Shown here piece after piece: positions 10,850-20,022 of a stretch of 64,000 nucleotides of DNA. The translations under genes were made by a program, and so were the position numbers. Position 1 is the first letter of the stretch; the number at the start of each line of letters is the position of its first letter. The stretch spans positions 130,260,224-130,324,223 of the forward strand of contig NC_133898.1 in assembly GCF_964199755.1 (NCBI RefSeq), read 5' to 3'. The notes under the pieces are model-generated. The model made no database searches, had not been told where the DNA came from, and saw nothing but the letters and a program-made list of their open reading frames with translations. The DNA is from Larus michahellis. Lineage: Eukaryota > Chordata > Aves > Charadriiformes > Laridae.

Positions 10850-11223
10850 CTGCGGGAGAAGGAGGGAGAGGTCGGCGGCGCCGCGTCCCGGCCCCAGGGA
10901 TGCTCGGGCCAGGGTGGGCTCGGAGGTGACACGGACCCCCCCCCCTTCCCGTCCCCTCCCCTCCCTGCTCTTCTCTGCTTGTTCACCCGCAGTGTCCCCT
11001 TCCCCGCCGCTCGTCCCCTCTCCGCTTGACCCCGGGCAGGTTGGGTGCGTCCAGGGCACCCTCCAGCACAGAGATCCCCGCTCCTCGTCCCCCGCTGGGG
11101 TGGACAGTGACCCCCTTCCCCATCCACGGCACTTCCCCAGAGCCCACGATATCCATGGCAAACTCTCAGAAAGAAGCCAAGCCCCCCCTTTTTGTGTCCC
11201 CCGCCCCCCGCAAGTGAACGTAC

Positions 11224-11336
11224 CTGTGGAAGAAGGAGCAGAGGAGCAGCAGCAGCAGCAGGAGGCCGGTGGTGGCCAAGCCCCAGGCCACCGCGGCAGC
11301 CGGGGCCACTGAGCCCTCTGCCAGCACCGGAGCCAT
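11224..11336 (-). CDS. Leukocyte transmembrane adaptor-like protein, exon 1 coding part (start and membrane anchor)
   Basis: The ATG at 11336-11334 sits in the context CCGATGG. The exon begins at 11359 after a good acceptor (CTCTCCCTCAG), so at least one 5' non-coding exon lies upstream. It ends at the near-perfect donor TTCCACAG/GTACGT, in phase 2. It encodes 37 residues: about 16 small extracellular residues without a cleavable signal peptide, a helix with eight consecutive leucines, then Cys-Ser-Phe-Phe-His. The single Cys at the inner membrane face could be palmitoylated, as juxtamembrane cysteines are in LAT, PAG1 and LIME1. A type III membrane anchor of this kind defines the transmembrane adaptor class. 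Candidate upstream donors are CTGCCG/GTGAGC (about 11634) and CTGGG/GTGAGT (about 13530), so the promoter is unplaced. Confidence 0.7.
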
Positions 11337-11734
11337 CGGGCCCCTGACCGGAGGCAGTGCTGAGGGAGAGACGAGCCCGGAGTCAGGACGGTGGAGGGGG
11401 ATTGGGATAATAACGGGGGGTGCACAGGGCTGGAGGGGGGCTCCCATTCTCCCTTTAATATCAGGAGCAATTTTTCCAGGATCCCTCCCCATCCCTTCAT
11501 CCCACTGGGATGCCCAGCATCATCCCGCCCCGCTCTCCCTTTCTGGGGGCAGAGGATTTTGGGGTGATTGTGGGTGCAGGAAACCTCAGGACATTGAGCA
11601 AGTGCACGGCGCTGGCACCCACGACCCCGCTCACCGGCAGGGTCCGGGCAGTGGTGAACCATCCCATCCCGGATCCTTGGAGCGGGGGCCACTCTTGCCC
11701 CTCTGTGGTGATGGGCAGTGGGTGGCAAAACTGC

Positions 11735-12830
11735 CTGGGGCATGGGGGGGGTGATGCTGGGGCAGGGGGGGGTGATACTGGGGCATGGGGGGGGTGATGC
11801 TGGGGCATGGGGGGGTGATGCTGGGGCATGGGGGGTGATGCTGGGGCATGGGGGGGGTGATGCTGGGGCATGAGGGGGTGATGCTGGGGTATGGGGGGGT
11901 GATGCTGGGGAATGGGGGGTGATGCTGGGGCATGGGGGGGGTGATGCTGGGGCATGAGGGGGTGATGCTGGGAAATGGGGGGGTGATGCTGGGGCATGGG
12001 GGGGGTGATGCTCGGAAATGGGGGGGTGATGCTGGGGCATGGGGGGTGATACTGGGGTATGGGGGTGATACTGGGGTATGGGGGGTGATGCTGGGGTATG
12101 GGGAGGTGATACTGGGGCATGGGGGGTGATGCTGGGAAATGGCGGGTAATGCTGGGGTATAGGGGGGTGATACTGGGGAGTGGGGGGGTGATACTGGGAT
12201 ATGGGGGGGTGATACTGGGGCATGGGGGGTGATGCTGGGAAATGGCGGGTAATGCTGGGGTATAGGGGGGTGATACTGGGGAGTGGGGGGGTGATACTGG
12301 GATATGGGGGGGTGATGCTGGGGCATGGGGGGTGATGCTGGGGCATGGGGGGGTGATACTGGGATATGGGGGGGTGATGCTGGGGTATAGGGGGGTGATG
12401 CTGGGGTATGGGGGGGTGATGCTGGGCATGGGGGGGTGATGCTGGGGAATGGGGAGGTGATGCTGGGGTATGGGGGGTGATGCTGGGGTATAGGGGGGTG
12501 ATACTGGGGTATGGGGGGGTGATACTGGGCATGGGGGGGTGATACTGGGGCATGGGGGGTGATGCTGGGAAATGGGGGGTGATACTGGGGTATGGGGGGG
12601 TGATACTGGGGCATGGGGGGTGATGCTGGGAAATGGCGGGTAATGCTGGGGTATAGGGGGGTGATACTGGGGAGTGGGGGGGTGATACTGGGATATGGGG
12701 GGGTGATGCTGGGGCATGGGGGGGTGATACTGGGATATGGGGGGGTGATGCTGGGCATGGGGGGGTGATGCTGGGGAATGGGGAGGTGATGCTGGGGCAT
12801 GGGGGGTGGTGCTGGGCCACAGGGGGTGAT
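11735..12830. repeat. Minisatellite E, about 19-20-bp unit, about 55 copies
   Basis: Array of GGTGATGCTGGGGCATGGGG with frequent variants GATACTGGGGTAT, GATGCTGGGAAAT and TAATGCTGGGGTATA. A block beginning GGGTAATGCTGGGGTATAG with its neighbours recurs at about 12145, 12245 and 12650, showing segmental amplification. It lies upstream of coding exon 1 of the minus-strand adaptor gene, either in a 5' intron or in the promoter region. All three minus frames are open for 400-750 codons of Pro/His/Ser/Ile repeats; this comes from the stop-free repeat and is not coding evidence. Confidence 0.93.
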
Positions 12831-13699
12831 GCCGTTGCACTGGGCATCCCCACTGCATTCCCCTGGGGTGCCCCCAAACCCACATCGAGCCCAGCGAGGC
12901 CACACCCCCCCTCGAGAAAACCCATTGCCAGCCTCTCCCCAAAAACCCCCGTCTCCTCGTCCCACCCAAACCCCCTGCCCAAAGCTCGGGCTGGGCTGAG
13001 CTCCCGTGGCAAGCGTGGCTTACTAGACGAGAGCCCGGCAAACCGAAACACCGAACAGGCCGAGCCCGCTCTGCCAGCTGTGACTCAGCCTTCCCGGCAC
13101 GGCATCTCGGCCCCCGGCGCTATGGCAGGTTTCGGGGACCCCCCGCTCCAGCAGCTCCAGGGTTGGGACCCCCCCGGCTGGGCATGAAGACAGGCTACAG
13201 CCTGGCGGTGCTTTTGCCTCTGGAACAAAATTAATTCGGGATTTATTCCTAACGGATGCTCCAGCACCATCTTCCTCAGGTGATCTGCCAGCCCTGGGGC
13301 ACACGCTGGGTCCGGACACGGGCGACATCCCGCAGCGCTGAGCCCTCCAACCCGCCCTGCCTCAGTTTCCCCAGCCGTGCCCTGAGACAAGCGAGACCAA
13401 CCTCAGCTCAAGGTGCCTGCCCATGTCCCACCTTGCTTGGCCACCCCAAGCGGGGGTGGGGCTGGGGCTGGGGGCACCCCATGGCCTGGGACCCCCCCTG
13501 CTTCCCACCCTCGAGGAAGCCACTCACCCCAGGGTGGTGCCGGACCCCCGGGCCGGGCTGGGTGCTGCCGGCGCCTCTCGCTGCTCAACTTTGGCCGGGA
13601 GCGGTGGCTGGGTGGCACCCGCCGCACCCCGGCTTCCTGCTCCCGTGGGACGCCCGGCAGCGCCCGGGCCCGACCCAGCATGTTTCCACGGGCATGTCG
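12831..13699. other. GC-rich single-copy DNA upstream of the adaptor gene
   Basis: No exon can be proven. A consensus AP-1/Maf-type site, TGACTCAG, lies at about 13081-13088 within GCTGTGACTCAGCC. A strong minus-strand donor (CTGGG/GTGAGT) near 13530 could end a 5' non-coding exon of the adaptor gene. CpGs are moderately frequent, so a promoter for the minus-strand gene could lie here. Confidence 0.35.
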
Positions 13700-14135
13700 G
13701 GGGAACCTGCACCCTGGGGGGGTCCTGCAACCCCAGCACCCCTCAAACCTGCACCCCCAAGAGGGGTCCTGGCACCCTGAGAAGTGTCCTGCACCCCCAG
13801 AGCCAGCACCCCTAAAATCCATAGTCCCCAGAGAGGCCCCAGACCCCCAGGAGGGGTCTTACACCCCCAGACCCAGCACCTCAGAGACCTGCACCCCAGG
13901 AGGGGCCCAGCACCCCCAGAGCCAGCACCCCTGAAACCCATAGCCCCTGGAGGGGTCCCAGACACCCAGGAGGGGTCCTGCACCCCCACACCCAGCTCCC
14001 CTGAGACCTGGAACCCAGGAGGGCTCCTGGTACCCCAAAAGGGGCTCCTGCACCCCCAGGCTCAGCATCCCTGAGGATGGGAAACACAGAAAGCGTCCTG
14101 GTCCCCCAGCAGGGGTCCTGCACCCCCACACCCAG
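13700..14135. repeat. Minisatellite F, degenerate 40-45-bp unit
   Basis: Repeated phrases GGAGGGGTCCTGCACCCCCA, CCAGCACCCCTGAAACC and CCCCAGGAGGGG recur every 40-45 bp, with an alternating two-unit (about 120-130 bp) pattern. Copies have diverged more than in arrays C-E, so this array is older. Confidence 0.8.
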
Positions 14136-14264
14136 CACCCACCAGACCCCTTTGGGGAGCACAGCCCTGCCACTGAGAAGGGCCCCCTCCTGATTCCCCC
14201 GTGCTGTCCCCAGGCACCCACCTCTCCTCCAGCTCCTCTGTCCCCAGCGCTGGCCGTCCCCTCC

Positions 14265-14597
14265 ACCCTGGATCCCGGCCACGCCGGATCATCCCCCATC
14301 CTGGATCCCCATCCATCCCCGAACTCCAGCTGGGCTGGATCCCTGTCTCTCCTGGCTCCCCACCCACCCTGTGCCCACATCTCTCCTGGATCCCTCTCTG
14401 TCCTGGATACACCTCCGTCTCCGATCACCCTCCATCCTGGATCCTGTCTGTCTGGGATCCCAATCCTTCCTGGACCCACATCAATCCTTGATCCCTGCCT
14501 GTCCTGGATTCGCATCTGTCCAGGATCTCCAGCTCTCCTGGATCCTCATCCACCCTTGATACCCCCCTGTCATGGATCCCTCCTCTGTCCTGGATAT
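14265..14597. repeat. Minisatellite G, degenerate array around CCTGGATCC
   Basis: Imperfect repeats of 20-26 bp built on TCTGTCCTGGATCCC, with spacer variation (CATCCATC, GATCACCCTCC, CACATCAATC). Each core carries a GGATCC or close variant. It runs directly into the 5' end of the first CR1 copy. Confidence 0.75.
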
Positions 14598-14600
14598 CAC

Positions 14601-15176
14601 CTGGGTCGGGGCAATCCCCAGCACAAATCCAGGCTGGGCGGAGAATGGATGGTTGGAGAGCAGCCCTGAGGAGAAGGACTTGGGGGTGTTGGTGGGTGAG
14701 AAGCTCCACAGGAGCCGGGAGCGGGGCCAGAGGAGGCCCTGGAGATGCTGGGAGGGCTGGAGCCCCTCTGCTGGGAGGACAGGCTGAGAGAGCTGGGGGG
14801 GTTCAGCCTGGAGAAGAGAAGGCTCCGCGGAGACCTTCCAGCCCCTGCCAGTCCCTCAAGGGGCTCCAGGAAAGCTGGGGAGGGACTCTGGAGCAGGGAG
14901 GGGAGCCGTGGGACGAGGGGGAAGGGTTTTACACTGGAAGAGGGGAGATTGAGATGAGCTATTGGGAAGAAATTCTTTGCTGCGGGGGTGGTGAGCCCCT
15001 GGCCCAGGTTGCCCAGAGAAGCTGTGGCTGCCCCATCCCTGGAGGGGTTCAAGGCCAGGTTGGCGGGGGCTTGGAGCAACCTGGGCTGGTGGGAGGTGTC
15101 CCTGCCCAGGGCAGGGGGTGGCACTCGGTGGCCTTTAAGGTCCCTTTCCACCCAAACCAGTCTGTGATTCGATGAT
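14601..15176 (+). mobile_element. CR1 LINE, 3' fragment with internal deletion
   Basis: Begins at the CR1 segment GGGTCGGGGCAATCCCCAGC and ends at GTCTGTGATTCGATGATGAT, the CR1 3' terminus. Compared with the copies at 30333 and 35077, about 170 bp are missing after the CCACAGGAGCC block: GAGCCGG is joined directly to GAGCGGGGCCAGAGG. It is 5'-truncated, as most avian CR1 copies are, and lacks RT coding capacity. Confidence 0.93.
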
Positions 15177-15579
15177 GATAAAAGATAAATAAATCTGCTA
15201 CTTTCTCCTGTGGAAAGCCTTGTTCATAATGTTCTCACAAGAGGATCTCCAGCCCCGGATGGATGCATTCTCCCCAAAACCCAGCCTCATTTCTTTCCCT
15301 GGGAAGACAACATCCCTCCTCTGCATGGAGGGGGCTTCCTGGGAAAAGAGTCTGGAGCCAGATGGGAAACCGGGAGCTGAGGGAACACGGCTTTGCTCCT
15401 TGAGACCTGAGCTATCCACCTCCAGCAATGTTTAGCACGCAGTGAATTTGGGATGGAGAGGGGCATTTCCAAGCCCTGTGGGTCTCTACGGCAGGGCAAG
15501 TGTCCAGCCTGCTGCCTGGGGTGCTTCCTTGGCCCCCGAGCAGCTTTGCAGCATCTTCCCCCTGGGAGAAGCCAAAAAC
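15177..15579. other. Single-copy spacer
   Basis: No gene signal. Frames of 70-90 codons are open on both strands but carry no domain, motif or splice support. Confidence 0.4.
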
Positions 15580-15787
15580 GGGAAGGGAAGGGAAGGGAAG
15601 GGAAGGGAAGGGAAGGGAAGGGAAGGGAAGGGAAGGGAAGGGAAGAGAAGAGAAGAGAAGAGAAGAGAAGAGAAGAGAAGAGAAGAGAAGAGAAGAGAAG
15701 AGAAGAGAAGAGAAGAGAAGAGAAGAGAAGAGAAGAGAAGAGAAGAGAAGAGAAGAGAAGAGAAGAGAAGAGAAGAGAAGAGAAGAG
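15580..15787. repeat. Compound pentanucleotide microsatellite (GGAAG)13 then (AGAAG)28
   Basis: About 208 bp of pure purine on the plus strand: roughly 13 perfect GGAAG units followed by about 28 perfect AGAAG units with no interruption. It is open in all frames (Gly-Lys-Glu-Arg plus, Ser-Leu-Phe minus); those frames are artefacts. Confidence 0.97.
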
Positions 15788-15832
15788 TTGGAAGGAACCT
15801 TCAATGGTCATCTAGTCCAACTGGATGGGTGC
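15788..15832 (-). mobile_element. CR1 LINE 3'-end remnant beside the microsatellite
   Basis: TTGGAAGGAACCTTCAATGG followed by TCATCTAGTCCAACT matches the reverse complement of the CR1 3' end. The usual terminal repeat that should flank it is replaced by the purine microsatellite, suggesting the microsatellite grew from the element tail. Confidence 0.65.
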
Positions 15833-18500
15833 TCTGCTGTAAACTGAAACAAATAAATGTTAATAAATAATAATAAACTAATAAGTAAATAAGAAGAAAT
15901 AATACGTAATAATAAACAACACACAAATAATATTTCCCAGCCAACATTTGCAAGCCGACGTGTGCGCAACCCAAACGGGGTTGGCAACCCAAAGGGCAAG
16001 CGCATGCAAAACAGGTCCAAAAGCCGATCGTAACCCAAAGGACAACAGCTGCCTTGTCCCAGCCAAGGGAGCGGCACGGTTTTTTGGGAAAAAAAGCCTT
16101 TCTGGCTGCAGAGATGCAGGATCACAAGCATCCCAGCCCGGCTGCCTGTCCCGGGAAGCGGGGATCACACCCAGGCGGTTTCAGCGCTGCTCTGAGTCCA
16201 GCACATCACCACTGGAATATTTTCCTTATCCCAAGTTCATCTGGAAAGGCGTCGTGGCATCCGTCGGGATTTTCTGCAGAGGGCAGCACGACCCAGGAGA
16301 TTGGATGCGGTTTTTTCCCTCCCGGCACCACTGAGAGATGGTGAAGATCCATCAAATCTATATTTTTCAGCAAAATGCTCGATGGAATATTCCCTCACCT
16401 CGCTGCCAAAATGCTTTGGAAAAATGTCTTCACGAAATGGAGATTGGTAGAAAATGGTATTTTTGACAGTAAAAATTCAGAGCTTTTTTCCTCTACTATT
16501 TCCATGGTATAAATGCACCGGGATCTGGTGGGATTTGGGGAGCAGTTGTAACCCCACAGAGCTTTGCCGTGTCCAGGCTGCAGGCTCTGAGCTTTGCAGG
16601 ACGGATCCATGCTCTGGAGCATCCAGAGACCAAAAAACAACTGCTTTTTTCTGTACAAATACCGAAACAACCTACATCATCCCTAAAAAAGAGACGTTCC
16701 TACTCTCACGGGGTCCGACTGCACCGTCGCTGGAGAAAGGAAGGTCTTGTGTGAATTAAGGGCTCGTTTAGTCAAAAGCAACAAGCCCCGGGCTTGGCTA
16801 CAAGAGGAGGATGCTCCGGTGTGAACACCATCAGGTTTTTAGGTGATTTGCACCACGGCGGCTGGAGATTTGCCTCCTCCGACAGCGTGAATTGATTCTC
16901 TGTCAGCTGAAGCCATGCGAGCAGGAGCCCGAGGAGAATATAAATAAAGGTGGACACGTCGCCTGTCGATTATATCAGTTTAAATTTGAATTTTAATTCC
17001 TTCCCGAGCGATTTAGCTGCCGATGAGAGGGATGGGGGCAGCAGGGAGGAAGCCGAGCACCGGGCAGGACCTGGCCTTTCTTGGGGCAGCTCCGTAAGGC
17101 ATCTCAGGAGGTTCCCAGGATTTACAGAGAATTAAACATATTTTATTCTGGTATTTGCTTCTCAAGGGGCGTGCCGAGCAGTCACCGGGGGTACGAGCAC
17201 GAGCCAGCTTATCCTCCAGCCCCTCCACCTGCCCAGGTGCTATTAAATGAACTTCAGCAATCGCAACAGCAATTCAATGAGATGGTTCAAGGGTACAAAA
17301 ATCCTCACCAAAATATTGCACGTAAGACAGCCCAGCTGCAGAAAGCCAGGGCACCGGCTCTCCTTGCTCCTTTCCCGGGGGATCTGCACCCCGCGGGGAC
17401 CTGGGTATGGCGCGAGGTTGGTCAGGATCACGGAATCGTAGAACGGATGTGGCTCACGGGATGAGAAGCGGGTTTGGGACCTCGGTGGGGACTGGTCCCC
17501 GTGCTGGTCAGCCCTGGAAAGAAAACAGGATGAAGGGGGTGATCCAGCGGCTGGCGCTGGCTCTGAGCTGGGGAGGTTCCTTTGCAAGCGCCTCTGGTGG
17601 AGAACGGGCTGCGTTGACCCAAATTTTTCAGCTTTTCCCGTGCGTAATTCGCCGCGCACCTCCCAGGGGTCCTGCAGCCTCATTGCGCACTAAAGCACCC
17701 TCCAAAATCCCCATCATCCGCCCGAGAGGTTTCCTGGGGCTACAAATACCCTCCCAGGAGCGTCTTTGAGGATGCTCCAGTTTGGAGAAGAAACCAGAGG
17801 TGGGCAGGAGTCCCACCCTGGCTTTGCATCCCAGGATGCCGAGCACCCAGGGGCCGGGATGAAAACGGTGGCTGCTGAAATTCCGGTGAGCCGAACCCCA
17901 GCCAGTGTCTTCCCAAAGCAGTGCCGGTGGTGACATTTGACGATCCTGGCCCGTTGCCTCTTGTAATTAAACCCTCTGTCTCCAGCAGCCATTTGTCACC
18001 CTATTTTAAGCCGGCTGGAGCTGCTGTGCCATTCTGACGTTCTTGCTTCAAAATTTAATGACTTTTAAAATTTTCCAGAAGGCTGAGAAACGCAGCTCCG
18101 TGGCGTGCCTTCGTCTCCACCTTTCCGTTTTCTCATGACACCTCCAGGCTTCTCTGCGTTTTAAAAGCCATGGGCACCTGCAGCCAAACCCATCCCCTCG
18201 GGAGTCGCATGTGGAGGAGCCGACCAGCGGAGGTTTTGGCCCATCGGCGCAGCGCGGGAGGGCAATGCCACAGGCGGAGTTGAGTTTATACCATTTTGAT
18301 GCCCAGTTCTGCTGCCTGAAAGGAACCTGGTGACGTTTAAGGGCTTCTTGCAAGTGAGCCAGCGCTGTTGGGAGGGGTTTCGAGGCAGGTGGCCGCAGGG
18401 CTCGGCCCGGGTGATGCTGCAGCATCCTTTCCCTGCTGATTTCCACCCCATCTCCCATCTCCGAGGGATCCCAGCAGCCTTTTGGCTCACTCAGGGTCTC
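15833..18500. other. Non-coding single-copy DNA
   Basis: An AT-rich stretch (15840-15935) with AATAA runs, then mixed sequence. The plus frame 17081-17464 contains a Gln/Asn-rich segment that looks superficially protein-like, and 17243-17683 minus is also open. Neither has splice sites in matching phase or a recognisable domain. I do not call a gene here. Confidence 0.45.
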
Positions 18501-18502
18501 AG

Positions 18503-18775
18503 GAGTATATATACTATATATGTATATAGTATATACTATAGTGTACATAGAGAATGTATCCTATATGTGTGTATATTGACACACTATATATACACATAGT
18601 ACAGTGCATATACAGTATATATAGAACATAATATATAGTATCTATATATACTAGATATACTGTCCATATATATAGTATAAATCTACATACTGCATATATA
18701 CTATATATACGGTACAGTACACAAATGTATAGTACAGTAGATATATGTATGTACATATTTATTATTATATACCCG
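18503..18775. repeat. AT-rich palindromic TATA/ATAC tract
   Basis: About 270 bp dominated by TATATAGTATATAC-type words with many short self-complementary palindromes. A CA/CG alternating segment follows at 18792-18832 (ACACACGCACGTGCGCGCAC), which is prone to Z-DNA. Confidence 0.85.
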
Positions 18776-18832
18776 TTTCCTTTTTCTTTACAGACACACG
18801 CACGTGCGCGCACACACTCACATCGCGTCCTG

Positions 18833-19715
18833 GTACGTATGGATCCATATAACAGTTTAAAGTCGCTTTCTTTGTCGTGGTTCGACATGAGCAGATACAA
18901 CCCCTCCCTGTCACGTCGCAAACTCAGAAGGAACTGGCGGCTTTGCGTCCTTCTGCTTTTAAATGCCCAAACTGGAAAGACTCGTACCACGGCCCGTTCC
19001 TTTCTGACTTCGAGGTCCCCCCCCAGCTGGGCGCCAAAATATGATGAATTAAATCAAGGAGTAATTTAAAGTTGTGTAAACTACACTTAAAGCGTCTGAA
19101 CGGCCCGGGTGAGTGTCTGCTGCTCCTTGCTGGAGGGCAGACACCCCGCTCAGCACCGTATCACTTGCTTTACCCCTTCATTGCCAGCCATGAGCTACCG
19201 TCTTCCCACTGAGGATCTGCAGGACCACGGCCATCAGGGATGGGAGCAAGTAAGCTGTGACACCAGGGATGTCCATAGGCTTTATCCAAGGTTCACTCCA
19301 GGCTTAACCTCCAACGTGACCACAAGGGACTATGTTAGGACACTGCAGACTCAATGCACATCTCCACCTGTGGACGGCCAAGTGACTTCCACCAAGATCA
19401 GATCACGGAAAAGGAGCAAGGCACAAAGACATTGGTGCTCAGCTTAATATATATCATCACTTCAGCAGCAGCTGCCAGGAGCACATTCATCTCTCCACCA
19501 TCGCCTTCCTGGTCAGGCTCCACGTCATGATGATATTTCTGAGCTTTGGCCCAGGATATTTAAAAGTTCAACCAAAAGCTGCTGGTGTCAATGCTTCATT
19601 TACTTTGGTGAGCATGCTAAAGCTTTCTCCAGGAGGGTGATGCTCACTACTGCAGCTGTTACTATGTTGAGGTGTATTTTGGGGGCATTTAGGCAACAAC
19701 CGATCTCCACCTGAG
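18833..19715. other. Single-copy DNA upstream of the candidate secreted-peptide gene
   Basis: The plus frame 19109-19447 is open for 112 codons. Within it is an acceptor-like site (CCCCTTCATTGCCAG) followed by ATGAGCTACCGTC and a donor-like GAGCAA/GTAAGC, giving a possible 19-residue start exon. This is weak evidence with no family match. Confidence 0.25.
19529..19564 (+). promoter_or_regulatory. Possible TATA/CRE-half-site promoter
   Basis: CACGTCATGATG at 19531-19542 carries an ACGTCA half-CRE, and TATTTAAA at 19557-19564 is a plausible TATA element. The candidate signal-peptide ATG lies about 150 bases downstream. The prediction depends on the gene downstream being real. Confidence 0.25.
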
Positions 19716-19791
19716 ATGATGAAGTTCAGCGCTGGCGTTATTGGCTTTGTGATTCATCTCACCAACTTCCTCATCATCTCCTCTGGCTTCA
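19716..19791 (+). CDS. Candidate small secreted-peptide gene, exon 1 (signal peptide)
   Basis: Two adjacent ATGs open a 25-residue stretch with a Lys at position 3, a hydrophobic core rich in Val, Ile, Phe and Leu, and a Ser-Ser-Gly end, which is a plausible cleavable signal peptide. It is followed at once by the consensus donor GTAAGT (19792-19797), leaving in phase 1. No protein family is recognised. If the donor is not used, the frame continues to a stop at 19934 (72 residues in all). It could be a chance hydrophobic frame. Confidence 0.3.
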
Positions 19792-19891
19792 GTAAGTCAC
19801 CATGGTCACTGTCTGGAGGAGACTCCCTGGTTCCCGGAGGGCCATTCAGGACCTCCCCATGCCGGGGTGCTGGCGCTGACCATGATGCCAG

Positions 19892-20022
19892 GTCTACACT
19901 TTCACACCTTTCCACAAATCCCGGGATTTTGTAGCATTCTGCAACGTCCTAAAGAAGACCAAAGCCTTGCTTTCTTCCAGCGAGGACGAAAGGAGGGTGG
20001 CAGCCAGCCAAAGGCGAGATGA
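19892..20022 (+). CDS. Candidate small secreted-peptide gene, exon 2 (mature peptide and stop)
   Basis: The acceptor ATGATGCCAG (19882-19891) has a CTGAC branch-like motif just upstream, giving a 100-bp intron. In the phase set by exon 1 it encodes about 43 residues, beginning SLHFHTFPQIPGF, then one Cys, then LAFFQRGRKEGG with a basic RGRK cluster, and ends at TGA (20020-20022). The total is about 68 residues. A basic cluster after an aromatic stretch resembles a prohormone cleavage site, but that is speculation. Another frame of the same stretch is also open to a donor-like site at 20105, which weakens the case. Confidence 0.27.

Noticed and set aside
10805..13051. 748-codon minus-strand Pro/His/Ser frame
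   Set aside because: Translation of minisatellite E joined by chance to flanking GC-rich DNA.
15287..15870. Lys/Arg/Glu and Ser/Leu/Phe repeat frames
   Set aside because: Translation of a perfect GGAAG/AGAAG microsatellite.
17081..17464. Gln/Asn-rich plus frame as an exon
   Set aside because: No acceptor or donor in matching phase; probably chance reading of CAA/AAT-rich DNA.
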